Shown here: in pieces, positions 25,601 through 32,223 of the stretch
How positions within the stretch are numbered: the stretch's first letter is position 1
How the letters are laid out: every line of letters begins with the position of its first letter
Source: Actinophytocola sp049647105
GTDB lineage: Bacteria; Actinomycetota; Actinomycetes; Mycobacteriales; Pseudonocardiaceae
Assembly: GCF_049647105.1 (NCBI RefSeq)
Contig: NZ_JBARWZ010000059.1
Span: forward strand, 62,001 to 126,000
Reading direction: 5' to 3'
Length of the DNA stretch: 64,000 bases
Program-made: the position numbers and the translations under genes
The notes under the pieces: generated by a model
Database searches by the model: none
Told to the model about the DNA's origin: nothing
Seen by the model: the letters and a program-made list of their open reading frames with translations, nothing else

Positions 25601-25767
25601 TCGAGGACATCATCGCGCGGCGTCTCAACAATGGTGAGCGTCTCTATGTGTACGTGCGTCCGATCTATCGACCAGGTGCGACGGCGAACTCGTACATTCC
25701 TGCGGAGATCGAGATATACATTAGTGGTGCGACAGGTCGCCTTTTGTATGTGGTCTCTAATAGGTAA
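16660..25767 (+). CDS. Giant secreted RHS-repeat toxin with NUC nuclease tip
   Basis: A 3035-residue protein. GTG 16660 was chosen because GGAGG lies seven bases upstream and a signal segment follows (RRVLVALTVFAVVATTLG). In order: Ala-rich N terminus; DNRLRE-type beta domain (about 335-525); Ig/FnIII-like region (525-740); RHS entry domain with VVRTYNSLDPR (about 745-840); LamG-like lectin insert (about 983-1200); a Pro/Glu spacer; dozens of YD repeats; the RHS core with YDPWGKV, GYQGDYTDP and ARWYDPSSGGFSSRD (about 2505-2625). A Pro-rich linker leads to a C-terminal DNA/RNA non-specific endonuclease domain with DRGHLMARRFGG and PENLVPL (about 2894-3035). The RHS shell is known to encapsulate and deliver such tips. 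The tip is AT-richer than the rest, consistent with tip exchange. A SUKH immunity gene follows. Confidence 0.9.
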   Translation: MLALSAAGKVSLGRRVLVALTVFAVVATTLGPDTPGANQQVAAPGSGPAQEWGDAAGRSHEAGGRANPADARTLQSKYPPIEAQEADAARNVARVGESQDPAVRGFDTATSRELPELRKEAQRTFENADGTQTTEFSRDPLNFKQADGTWRPIDTRLVPDGEGWRNAEDSVRVWTAEATGSGPVARLDLDGTHRIEFGLDRAATSTGTVDGSAVTYPDVRQDADLRLEVTTRGLKETIALKSPDAPHEWLFPLKTSGLTASIVDGAIVFRDEKGTERARIPRGFMFDSAYNERMGEYATSYGVTYELVGDAIRMTLDEKWLRDPQRVYPVTVDPPVDVRAAASSMYVQRNSDGTNFSNTDDLKVGRATDSGGSYTAASYLSFPHVEDGLAGHKIFGAQLSLTNYHSWSCNPRPVSIHAVTQQWAAGTGHSYPGPAFTTSPLGSKSFAHGFIASGTTTSRCPTATEAIPLGIAGRDLVQRWVNGQQNNYGLTVRASETDVYGWKKFAQAGTANPPRLAITHTPFNADYEFVNPVPDPPVTRLQGGKVKLKATNRGVDPWTSGYALAYRIFNRNGEYLGWSESASLSGSTPRGSSVTLDAYIKPLQPGTYRLEFTMMRRGGPVFTDEQIAPAVLVLTVVDIPPVVQELYPPNGYSAPSLTPSLWARAVDIDAPSGSAPQYRFEVCDENKTNCFDSGRQASPTWTVPTGRLQWSKTYHWRVYASDGTSENEPTPFSALLTAVPQPEITTHLGNAPYGGRSGEFDPQVGNYTASAVDATVSTIGPKLSVVRTYNSLDPRTDSAFGAGWSSQYDMRITPDNDGSGNVVVTYPDGQQARFGANLDASGQPTGGRLAPPPGRYATLVPRTAAEGGGWTLTDKSASLYVFRPDGRPSEIYDNAGRSVAFTYGTDGKLSTVTNRTSGRKLTVTWSGAHIRTVSTDPVNGAPLTWTYTYDGDRLTKACDPTDGCTTYEYTEGSHYRSTVVDAKPDSYWRLGDPSGTEAQSQIGLNLGTDKAAYKDVTLGSAGIADGDTAATFNGTTSAMTLPQGTVRKSRELSVEMWFRTSNGGPLLGIQNQPDGVTPTAAVPLVYVDTDGKLRGQFWTGTVNQFVTTGTVNDNQWHHMVLSSTINSQTLYLDGQVVGTRAGAINHSAYNHSQVGAAFAITPSHLPGWGTAQRRSFTGVIDEVAVYQHPLGLPAVQSHHRARAAASQMSKTVLPSGKTAAEMRYDTGRDRLLEYTDRNGGSWTLGAPMVTGTKDNVIRTVRVADPGNRAHFYDYDPLRGRILRYLAPIGQSRPEDEPPPDESIPTPPPYECPPPEEEPFCEIPIGGGEGSFPPIDMQGARTFTYDANGFQSTITDELGKSVTLTNDARGNITTRKTCRTGTSCQTAYFEYTPVGSNLTDPRLDKVIATRDARSSSATDNRYRTAYTYTTRGDLETQTTPDGAVVRHTYTTDSTPAVGGGNTPAGLVHTTTNPRGAVTTYGYFRTGDLAEIRSATGLVTRFTYDELGRRTTSTEISDSFPSGVSTTVTYDKLSRPTVTTAPGVENEVTGDNHRLRTTTTYDADGNPTKAEADDIEGDDPTRVASLLYDEHNRVVRMTDAEGNETGFGYDAFGNTTRMVDASGVQYDYTYTRRNKLAEVRLRGWTGDPGGAQPGPEDYLVLASYAYALNGELTSSTDAMGRTTAYRYHDDGLLKDTIATSRNLVLATNEYDAAGNLARQTTAGGRVTTYETDAVGRRSAMTADPLGLARRTGWTYDLNGNVTQVRMTGRESNTGEFDDATAEVVDFGYDPVGRQTSETVHTGTEDLATTYGHDQRGLVTSTTDPAGARTDYRYDALGRLVTATAPEVETEPGGLTRPTTKTGYDTFGATTHATDANGETWRYGYDKLSRLVSTTSPQYTPPGATPITATSSQAYDAMGRVTTSTNPRGAVTRYEYDQLGRLTTQTDPHADQAGESGGVWRYGYTRTGEVLSATNPMGARNEYTYDDLGRLQTTSELERYPAPGTYTSEFTYDDASNLLTAKAPSGATASYAYDKLNQLIRATDPSGVAVSLGYDRSGRQATSADAAGRKQRTLYDLAGRPTQVLDLTPAGVPLRKSKFAYDRVGNLKTVTNPLGHVSRYTSDALGRLQEQVEPVSATESITTTFGYDAAGNQTRYTDGRGNTTEYTVNEWGLPESVVEPSTTAHPNAADRTWTVAYDATANPVRTDLPGNVERTNTYDLLDRLTAAAATDTPAKSYDHDALGRTISASTSAGENRFTYNDRDALLSTGGPSGDTNYTYNADGNPVSRTDASGTANFGYTTGRLTTMQDGITGVTQVLDYDDTGLLSTVNYGSGRVREFTYDDLARPVSDTVAGASIEYGYDLNDRLTTKETAGLADAGVNTYGYDRADRLTSWTHQPTGGSPTTTTYGWDAASNRVAAGAKVATYDERNRLQSDGTDSYTYTPRGTLSSKSGSPVAFDGFDRLKQQGAATYTYDALDRVATRNGARFTYSGATNELATDGTTSFGRGPGGELLSTRTGADQSLALADQHGDVMASLPTAGSAISDSTAYDPWGKVTDGTERKIGYQGDYTDPDTDQVNMTARWYDPSSGGFSSRDSAALPTSPSPMANRYSYGASSPMNYSDPSGHNPLKCKDLPGNPESAVCVHPDSGGQIGSGLGALPGGSSCGGSPLPPYVRTLDCCAGLKTFGPCNWRGADLDFNPGGASGSLTGSINGPRGGGAGAPRPDPAIAARQANRAAALNNPMPIPGAMLAPLYGGSITAPVSPAPDVPSRTASDFQDPIDDINDSYQKLENSLTGDGPLLQNAEYSPSEIERYCDGCDWSAEEAAPSLDMPSLLVPPVSQPPVLTAPSPKSPPAAPIRGSGGGALAAILVGLSQLLAADAPGNGPSVDVREQEKKCQGAPSSHVGEIIYHNLDHMERATGVEGCFKGRVLDLDDSPRSTPPGFQPGMDRGHLMARRFGGSNTKPENLVPLYRGANQIGMARIEDIIARRLNNGERLYVYVRPIYRPGATANSYIPAEIEIYISGATGRLLYVVSNR

Positions 25768-25869
25768 CCGTGGCGAGTCTGCCGGATGGTACAGTGTGAT
25801 TCGCGATAGCCTCAGTTTGAGATGTGGTGATGTGGGTTGTTCGGCGACAGAAGAGATCGTGGGCGTCAG

Positions 25870-26985
25870 GTGTCCGAACTCCTGATGCTGACGGGCGTGG
25901 AGGATGTCGGGCGAAACCGCTACAACTGGGATGACATAGAGGACTCTCTGGGGCTGACTCTGCCGCACGACTACAAGAAAATCGCCGAAACATTTCCGCA
26001 AGGCTTATTCGGTGGTGTTGTGAAGGTGATACGTCCTGGTGATGCAGGTGGTGTCGAGAACGATTTCCCGGGATACTACGGGTATCGTCTGGATGACATG
26101 AGGAATTGGCGGGAGGATGAGTCGGGACGGTTCCCGTTGCCCATATTCCCGGAACCGGGCGGGCTGTTGCCGTGGGGTGTCTCGCCCCGTGCCGGACTGT
26201 TCTTCTGGGTTACCGATGGTCCTGACCCCACATTGTGGCCGGTCGTCGCGGCCGAACCGGAGTTCGAGCGCTGGGTGCCATTCGACGGTGGCGTGTGCGA
26301 CTTCCTGGTCGCTGTGGTCAGCGGCAGCTTTGAGAGCCGCCTGATCGGTGTTCCGACAGTATCGAACGCGCCTGGATTTCAGTCGATCGAGTCGGCCGTG
26401 TCAACCGCTCCTGAACCGGTGAACGCAGGGTATTGGGAAGGGTTGAACCGTTTCGGCGCACGCCCGACGGTCGCCGTTGGGGCCTTGAACGACCTGATCG
26501 GCTCGCCGGGTGAGGTGGTCAAGCCCGTCGACTGGCAGGAAACTGAGCAGGCGCTGGGCGCCACGTTGCCTTCGGATTACAAGGCTTTCATCGAGACTTA
26601 CGGCCCCGGCGAGTTCGGTGACATCACGATCGTGGGTCCAACTGGTGACAGAGACCTCGTTTCGCTACGCGCGAAGCTTGGTGCGGAGGTATCGGCCCAT
26701 CGTCGACCCGGTGATCGTGAGTTCCCTGTCAACCCCGACGTGGCCGGGGTGATCGCCTGGGGCGAGACCCAGGATGGTTGGGCATGTTGCTGGGCGCCAA
26801 CAGTTGGCGACCCCGACGAGTGGGGAACCGTGCTGGTGGACATGTCAAGACTGGACTTCGAGTATCAACCCAGCCTGTCCTTCAGCGCATTCCTGGTGAG
26901 GTACGCGAATCCAGCCGAAGAGGACTTCTTCATCGGCCGTGGCCGCCAGCCCACGGTCCCGATTAAGTTCAGGCGCAAGGTCTGA
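25870..26985 (+). CDS. Tandem SUKH (SMI1/KNR4) immunity protein
   Basis: About 371 residues carrying two SUKH domains: DDIEDSLGLTLPHDYKKIAE begins the first (residues about 15-155), and QETEQALGATLPSDYKAF the second (about 217-360). The two copies share the W-x-x-[IT]-E-x-x-LG-x-TLP-x-DYK signature and a late W-G motif (LPWGVSPRAGLFFW and IAWGETQDGWACCW), indicating internal duplication. SUKH proteins are the classic immunity partners of nuclease polymorphic toxins, so this should neutralise the NUC tip encoded about 100 bases upstream. The start is uncertain: GTG 25870, ATG 25837 or ATG 25885. Ribosome-binding sites are weak. Confidence 0.8.
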   Translation: MSELLMLTGVEDVGRNRYNWDDIEDSLGLTLPHDYKKIAETFPQGLFGGVVKVIRPGDAGGVENDFPGYYGYRLDDMRNWREDESGRFPLPIFPEPGGLLPWGVSPRAGLFFWVTDGPDPTLWPVVAAEPEFERWVPFDGGVCDFLVAVVSGSFESRLIGVPTVSNAPGFQSIESAVSTAPEPVNAGYWEGLNRFGARPTVAVGALNDLIGSPGEVVKPVDWQETEQALGATLPSDYKAFIETYGPGEFGDITIVGPTGDRDLVSLRAKLGAEVSAHRRPGDREFPVNPDVAGVIAWGETQDGWACCWAPTVGDPDEWGTVLVDMSRLDFEYQPSLSFSAFLVRYANPAEEDFFIGRGRQPTVPIKFRRKV

Positions 26986-27060
26986 ACCAATACGCCGAAG
27001 CGGCAGCTCCTCGGGACATTCGGCATTGGTTGCCTGTGGGCACCCTCACGGGGGGTGCAG

Positions 27061-27828
27061 CGAGACCATCTGCTCGGGTTCACCGGACCCAAGGCCGAAG
27101 CCGAGGAGATCAAGGAACGGCTGGCGGAGTTCCTGCGTGACGAACTCACGTTGGAACTCTCCCACGACAAGACGCTGATCACCCACGCCCGCACAGGCGC
27201 GGCCCGATTCCCCGGCTACGAGATCACCGTCCAACACAACGACACGAAGAAGACCGGCCGCTATCGACGCGTCAACGGCCAGGTCGCTCTTCGTGTTCCC
27301 TTGGACGTGATCAAGGCCAAGCCCGCCCCTTATCTGCATCGCGGCAAACCCGCCAAGCAGGCGGCCCTGAGCAACGGCAGCGACCACACCATCGTCGCCA
27401 CCTACGGGGCCATCTACCGGGGCATCGTCCAGTACTACCTGCCAGCCGGGGACGTCTATCGGCTTCACCGGCTGCGCTGGGTCATGGAGACCTCCATGCT
27501 CAAGACCCTGGCGGGCAAGCATCGCTCGTCGGTGTCGAAGATGGCGGCCAAGCACAAAGCCAAGATCCAGACACCGCACGGGATACGCACCTGCTTCGAG
27601 GCACGCATCGAACGCGATGGCAGGCAGCCACTGGTCGCACGGTTCGACGAAACACCACTCCGCCGGCAGAAGACGGCGGCGATCATCGACCGCCAGCCGA
27701 TCCGGGTTGACTATCCGCACAAGGAGCTCATCACGCGGCTCCTCGCGGACACCTGCGAGATCTGCCGGCAATCGGGCGGTGTCCAGGTTCACCACGTCCG
27801 CAAGCTTGCAGATCTCGGCAAACCCGGA
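27061..27828 (+). pseudogene. Group II intron reverse transcriptase/maturase remnant
   Basis: The frame begins abruptly in the reverse transcriptase at RDHLLGFTGPKAEAEEIK, immediately after where the catalytic YADD motif should be, so the first half including the active site is gone. The thumb and maturase domain X follow, then the start of the C-terminal HNH/zinc endonuclease (CEICRQSGGVQVHHVRKL). Homology stops at 27828 in the middle of this domain. The frame itself is open, with no internal stops, suggesting recent truncation. The 3' break lies exactly where the truncated MFS gene (minus strand) starts to align. No flanking intron RNA domains were recognised. Confidence 0.85.
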
Positions 27829-28662
27829 TCACTCCTGTCCCGCCCCGGGTTTGACAGTAGTGCCAGTCCGGTCATGCCTGCGGTCTCTCGTGCGGTGAGG
27901 TCGAGGCGGTCCTGTAGCAGGAACCCCAGGCTGAGTTGCAGGAGGTTGATCGACAGGTAGATGCCCAAGTCCGGTCAGCAGGAACGGCCACAGTCGGGGG
28001 TCCAGTGGGCTCAGCCGGGGTGGGGTGGCCCGGTTCTGGTGGCGTGGTTCGCGGGGCAGGACGGTGAGCACCACGACGGTGGTGACGGCGAGGACCGCGG
28101 GTGCCACGTACAGCGCCGCCAGTAGGTTCAGTCCGCCGAGCAGGCCGCCCAGTGCCGGGCCGAGTACCAGCGCGAGACCTACCGCCGCGCCCACCCTGGC
28201 CACGCCCCGTACCCGGGACCGTTCGTCGGCGGTGACGTCGGCGACGTAGGACTGCGCGCCGACCGGCAGGCCCGCGAGTGATCCGCCGATGACCGCGCCC
28301 CGCGTCGCCAGCGGCAGCACGAACAACAGGGGTGCGGCGAGCACCGCGTGGAACCCGAGGTGTGCGATCACCGCGAACAGCAGCAGCCCCGCGGTGGTCC
28401 CGGCCAGTGCCGCGACGAACACGGGTTTACGGCCCCACGTATCGCTTCGCCTGCCCCAGATCGGGCTGACCAGTGCGACCGTCACCGCGGAGGCGCTGGT
28501 GATCACGCCGAGCTGGAACTCGGTCAGGCGCAACTCGCGTGCGAGCGGCGGCAGGATGGGGGTCAGCACCTGCATTCCCATGTAGCCGCCGAAGACCGCC
28601 ACGTAGATCAGCAGGAGTACCCGCTCCCGCACTACCGGCGCCGGTCGTGTCAGATCACTCAC
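27829..28662 (-). pseudogene. MFS transporter, frameshifted and 3'-truncated
   Basis: GTG 28662 opens a typical major facilitator N-terminal half: helix 1 VLLLIYVAVFGGYMGM, the loop-2/3 signature WGRRSDTWGRKPVF, and six helices. At about 27964-27969 one extra base shifts the frame: the annotated frame reads GLGHLPVDQ, but the next frame continues correctly with GIYLSINLLQLSLGFLL and then a normal helix 7/8 region ending NPGRD. The match is cut at about 27829 by the intron remnant. About a third of the protein is missing, so it is very probably inactive. It was the last gene of the minus-strand operon with the methyltransferase and EamA exporter. Confidence 0.8.
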
Positions 28663-28684
28663 CACCAGGGCAGCGCGAGGATAG

Positions 28685-29515
28685 TCATCTGGCGATGATG
28701 TACCGGATCGGTGAGCGGATCTCGATCGTGCCGTCGGCGATCCGGAACTCCTCGGCCTCTTCCGTGATCTCCCGTGCCACGGCGTCGCGCTGGTCCTCGG
28801 GCATCGTGTCCCACATGATCCGCATGCCGTGTGTCCACGTCCAGCGGACGAACTGCTCGGGCGAGGCTGCCCGGAGCACGACGTCCTCCACGTGCAGGCG
28901 GACATCCTCGAACCCGGCGCGCCGCAGGTCCGCCTCCGCCTTCGCCGGGCCGCCGAACGCCTCCGTCTGCGGGTACACCCGCGTGGACACGGAGAATCGC
29001 GCCGAGGCTTCCGCTATCGAACGGAGGCCGAAGACCCTGGGCTCGGGTTCGAGCACCGACGCGGGCGCGCAGACCGCGAGCTTGCCGCCCGGTGCCAGCA
29101 GTTTCCGGTACCTGGCGAAGGCCCTTTCCAGGTCGGGCACCATGTGGACGCTGTTGCTGCCGATCACGGCGTCGAAGTAGCCAGGCGCGAAGTCCGGCGA
29201 CGTGCCGTCCATCGTGACGACGACGATGCGGTGGGCACGTTGCCGTCGCAGTTCGGCCGCGGTGTTCTCGATCATCGCCTCGGACAGGTCGATCCCGACG
29301 ACCTGGCCCGTCGGCGCGACGGCGTCCGCCGCGGCGAACAGTGCGGCGCCCCGGCCGCAGCCGATGTCCAGCACGTACTCGCCGGTCCCCAGTTCCGCCA
29401 GCTCGACGAGCCTGCGTGCCACCGGCCGGAAGTACTCGACGCCGTTCTGGTCGTAGGACTCCGCGACCGTGTCGAAGTTCGAGCGGACGGCCGGATCCCC
29501 GGATGTTCGAGTCAT
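28685..29515 (-). CDS. SAM-dependent class I methyltransferase (UbiE-like)
   Basis: A 276-residue Rossmann methyltransferase. Motif I is VLDIGCGRGAALF (about residues 49-61), the acidic ribose-binding residue follows in VVGIDLSEAMI, and a post-motif NSVHMVPDLERAF region aligns with small-molecule methyltransferases of the Methyltransf_11/25 group. The C-terminal lid (EQFVRWTWTHGMRIMWDTM) is substrate specific. It is transcribed with the repeat peptide and EamA genes (gap about 26 bases to the exporter) and probably acts on the product of this cluster. Substrate unknown. Confidence 0.85.
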   Translation of the reverse strand: MTRTSGDPAVRSNFDTVAESYDQNGVEYFRPVARRLVELAELGTGEYVLDIGCGRGAALFAAADAVAPTGQVVGIDLSEAMIENTAAELRRQRAHRIVVVTMDGTSPDFAPGYFDAVIGSNSVHMVPDLERAFARYRKLLAPGGKLAVCAPASVLEPEPRVFGLRSIAEASARFSVSTRVYPQTEAFGGPAKAEADLRRAGFEDVRLHVEDVVLRAASPEQFVRWTWTHGMRIMWDTMPEDQRDAVAREITEEAEEFRIADGTIEIRSPIRYIIAR

Positions 29516-29541
29516 CGTTCTCCCTCTGAGTGGATGGGCGG

Positions 29542-30411
29542 TCAGGCGAAGGTCAGCATGGCCACCCCGCCCATCACCACGAGCGAACCGGTGATCCGGC
29601 GGCCGAGCTGCTTCTCGCCGAGGAAGTACCAGCCACCCAGCACCGCGGTCACGATGCTGAGCTCCTTGAGTGGCGAGATCACGCTGACCGGCGCCATGCG
29701 GATGGCGAAGAGCACGAGGATGTACGCGGTCGGGACCAGCAAGCCGACGAGGAGGATCTCGCGCCGGTGGGCCGTGAACAGCGTGCGGACCTCACGCCTG
29801 CGGTTGAACGCGAGGGGGGACAGGACCAGCACCTCGCCGATCGAGACTCCCCAGAAGACCAGCAGCGGTGAGATCCCGAACCCGCTCACGACCTGTTTGT
29901 CCCACAGCGTCGCCGCGGCGTTCGCGGCGCCGATGAGTAGTCCGAAGCCGAGCGCGGACAGCTTGGCCGCGCGGCTGAGCGGGGTGGGCGCCCGCTCGAC
30001 GGTGATCACCATGACTCCGGCGATCACGGTCGCTGCGCCGAGCAGGGCCAGCACGCCGGGTCGCTCGCTGAACACCAGCACTGCCGCGACGATCGCGAAC
30101 ACCGGTGCCATGCCGCTGGACAGCGGATACACCACGGACAGCTCGACCGTGCGGTACGCGCGTTGCAGCAGAAGGTAGTAGCTGAGCTGGAGGCAGGTCC
30201 CGACAGCGGTGGCGAGCGCCCAGTGTCCGGGATGGACCTCGCCGCCCAGTACCAGCGCACCGATGCCGAGCGGCAGCAGCAACACCGCGCTGACCAGCAT
30301 GTAGGAGTAGACGAACAACCAGCCGGACGCGCCCATTCGCTTGGCGCAGACGTTCCAGCCCGCGTGGGCGAAAGCGGCGACGAGGACGAGCAGTGCTGCT
30401 AACGGGATCAC
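29542..30411 (-). CDS. EamA/DMT-family exporter
   Basis: A 289-residue, ten-helix membrane protein with two EamA repeats. The first repeat starts LAALLVLVAAFAHAGWNVCAK; conserved pieces include VVYPLSSGMAPVFA and the mirrored SVISPLKELSIVTAVLGG in the second half. GTG 30411 was chosen because GAAGGG lies upstream and the longer ATG start adds a non-hydrophobic tail. Drug/metabolite transporters of this type export small molecules, making it a candidate exporter for the cluster product. It lies 82 bases after the heptad-repeat peptide gene on the same strand. Confidence 0.85.
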   Translation of the reverse strand: MIPLAALLVLVAAFAHAGWNVCAKRMGASGWLFVYSYMLVSAVLLLPLGIGALVLGGEVHPGHWALATAVGTCLQLSYYLLLQRAYRTVELSVVYPLSSGMAPVFAIVAAVLVFSERPGVLALLGAATVIAGVMVITVERAPTPLSRAAKLSALGFGLLIGAANAAATLWDKQVVSGFGISPLLVFWGVSIGEVLVLSPLAFNRRREVRTLFTAHRREILLVGLLVPTAYILVLFAIRMAPVSVISPLKELSIVTAVLGGWYFLGEKQLGRRITGSLVVMGGVAMLTFA

Positions 30412-30493
30412 AGGACACCCTTCACCTGAATCGGCGGACGCGGCCGACGCGGTCATCGTCGCAAGACGATGGACCGCGCCGGCCTTTCGTGAC

Positions 30494-30691
30494 TTACACG
30501 GCCACCAGCTCGTAGACCCCGGTGGACGCGCTCGGCGAGCGCTCCGCGAACCACTCAGTGCGGTCTGCCAACCAGTTGGCGCGGTCCGAGAACCACATGC
30601 TGCGATCCGAGAACCACATGCTGCGGTCGGAGAACCACGTGTTGCGGTCCGAGAGCCAGTTGGCTCGGTCCGACATCCAGTTCATCTCCAT
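30494..30691 (-). CDS. Heptad-repeat Trp/Arg peptide, candidate RiPP precursor
   Basis: A 65-residue peptide. ATG 30691 follows an excellent GGAAGGAGGGAAG ribosome-binding region. Residues 3-51 are seven consecutive heptads with consensus x-x-W-[MLF]-[SA]-[DE]-R: Trp, Asp/Glu and Arg are invariant in register. Copies 4 and 5 (SMWFSDR) are identical. A non-repetitive tail, residues 52-65, is SPSASTGVYELVAV. There is no leader peptide before the repeats, so a recognition sequence would have to be the C-terminal tail. The heptad period would also place Trp and Arg on defined faces of a helix. It is the first gene of a minus-strand operon (exporter, methyltransferase, MFS) and divergent from an epimerase-GT-P450 operon. 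I know no named family. Confidence 0.75.
   Translation of the reverse strand: MEMNWMSDRANWLSDRNTWFSDRSMWFSDRSMWFSDRANWLADRTEWFAERSPSASTGVYELVAV
30539..30685 (-). repeat. Seven in-frame 21-bp coding repeats
   Basis: Seven tandem 21-base units encode the Trp/Arg heptads. Units 4 and 5 differ only slightly at DNA level (on the plus strand both contain CGAGAACCACATGCTGCG-like sequence), while the outer units have diverged more. This is the pattern expected from unequal crossing over in the middle of an array. The unit length is a multiple of three, preserving frame. Confidence 0.8.
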
Positions 30692-31184
30692 CTTCCCTCC
30701 TTCCACCAATCGAAAGAAAGCTCGGGCGCCGCGATGCGCGACAACAACTGTCCCGACAGGACGCGAACACCCGGCAGCGTGCGCCGACATTCTGTTGGAG
30801 GCGGGTGAGAGAGCGAAGGACTGCGGTTCGGCCGCTCCCGCCCGCCCGGCGATCACGCCATTTCTTTTCTAACACCGTCACCATGCGTACTCAATGGGCC
30901 ATCGGGGTGCGTCCTTTCGTCACGCTCTGTTTTCCCTGAATAATATTTTTGGGCGCTCGAAGTACGGGATACGACGGCACTTCTGTTCGCCTGCAGGGCA
31001 ATTGCTGCCGTATCCACCTGGTTTAGGACGTGGCAATTGAGCGTCCATCTTAGAATTAAGTTGATCACCCGATCGGTGGATTTACCACCGCCCCCAAGCT
31101 TTGATTCCATGGACGAGTTAATTCTTCGCCGGTATCCCTGGGTGGACTCGATGCCGGCCCGAACCAACTCTTCCTAGGAGCGAC
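30692..31184. other. Divergent control region of the repeat-peptide cluster
   Basis: No gene is supported in these 493 bases. CTGTC-CC-GACAG (30748-30759) is a short palindrome 57 bases upstream of the repeat peptide. An AT-rich block with TGAATAATATTTTTGGG lies near 30938-30953, and CGGTGG-ATTTA-CCACCG (31074-31090) is a perfect hairpin about 95 bases before the epimerase start. AGGAG precedes ATG 31185. These are the candidate promoters and operators for the two divergent operons. Confidence 0.45.
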
Positions 31185-32186
31185 ATGCCTTCCCGTGCCA
31201 ATGTGCTCGTCACCGGTGGCGCAGGCTTCATCGGCCGCAACTTGATCGCGCAGATGGTCCACGACGGCTACACGATCACAGCACTGGACAACTACAAGAT
31301 CGGCGGGAAGGAGTACCTCGCCGACGAGATCCGGGACCAGGTCAACTGGGTGGAGGGCGACTCCCGTGACTACGGGCTCGTCGCGGAGCTCACCAAGGGC
31401 AAGGACGGGATCATCCACCTGGCCGCGCCATCGTCGTTCCTCATGTACGAAGAGGACCCCACCGATGGTGCGTCGGTCACCACGCAGGGCTTCCTGAACA
31501 TTCTCGAAGCCGTACGCCGCAACGACGTCGGCAAGCTGGTGTACGCCAGCACCAGCGCCGTGTACGAGGGCAACCCGGTGCCCTACACGGAGGACATGAC
31601 CCTCGCCCCGCCGGATCTCAAGGCACTGTCGAAGAAGTGGAACGAGGAGGCCGCGCGGCAGTACTCCGAGCGGTACGGGATCACCGCGATCGGCATGCGG
31701 CCCTTCAGCGTGTACGGCCACGGGGAGTTCAGCAAGGGTGGCTACGCGAACGTCATCTCGCTGTTCGTCTGGGCGGCTCTGAGCGGGAAGACGCCGGTGG
31801 TGTGGGGCAACGGCCAGCAGACCCGCGACTTCATCTACGTGACCGACACCGCGCGGGCCTTCCAGCTGGCGCTCGAGAAGGACCTCCCGACGCAGGAGTT
31901 CAACGTGGGGATCGGTCTGGAGACCACCTTCAACCGGACGCTGCAACTCATCGGCGAGGAGCTCGACGTCGAGCTGGCGGCGGAGTACGTGCCGACACCT
32001 ATCGGGATCTACGCGGAGCGGCTCTGGGCGGACACCCGCAAGGCGGAGAACGTGCTCGGGTTCCACCCCTCGGTCACCGTCGAGGAGGGGGTTCGCCGCG
32101 TGATCGAGTCGGCCCGCGAGGCAAAGGAACGCTGGCCGGAGCTGAGCACCCAGCAGATGTACTTCGAGACGCTCCCACGCGCCTGA
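31185..32186 (+). CDS. Extended SDR (NAD-dependent epimerase/dehydratase-like), Tyr of YxxxK replaced
   Basis: A 333-residue extended short-chain dehydrogenase. The dinucleotide motif is GGAGFIG (11-17), with Asp35 (ALDN) for the adenosine ribose, and the serine/threonine catalytic strand is YASTSAVYEG (120-129). Where nucleotide-sugar epimerases have Y-x-x-x-K, this protein reads K146-A-L-S-K150, so the catalytic tyrosine is replaced by lysine while the lysine is kept. The substrate half contains RPFSVYGHGE and RDFIYVTDTARAF, as in UDP-sugar enzymes. It heads the plus-strand operon with the GT4 and P450 genes. Either it uses another acid/base or it performs a non-redox step. Confidence 0.85.
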   Translation: MPSRANVLVTGGAGFIGRNLIAQMVHDGYTITALDNYKIGGKEYLADEIRDQVNWVEGDSRDYGLVAELTKGKDGIIHLAAPSSFLMYEEDPTDGASVTTQGFLNILEAVRRNDVGKLVYASTSAVYEGNPVPYTEDMTLAPPDLKALSKKWNEEAARQYSERYGITAIGMRPFSVYGHGEFSKGGYANVISLFVWAALSGKTPVVWGNGQQTRDFIYVTDTARAFQLALEKDLPTQEFNVGIGLETTFNRTLQLIGEELDVELAAEYVPTPIGIYAERLWADTRKAENVLGFHPSVTVEEGVRRVIESAREAKERWPELSTQQMYFETLPRA

Positions 32187-32223
32187 GCCAACACCGGAGC
32201 CGGATGGACGGGGGCAACGAAGG

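Noticed and set aside
30522..30872. A plus-strand frame with its own heptad-like pattern (x-R-S-E-N-H-x)
   Set aside because: It is the reverse reading of the Trp/Arg repeat DNA. It has no ribosome-binding site, whereas the minus-strand frame has a very strong one.
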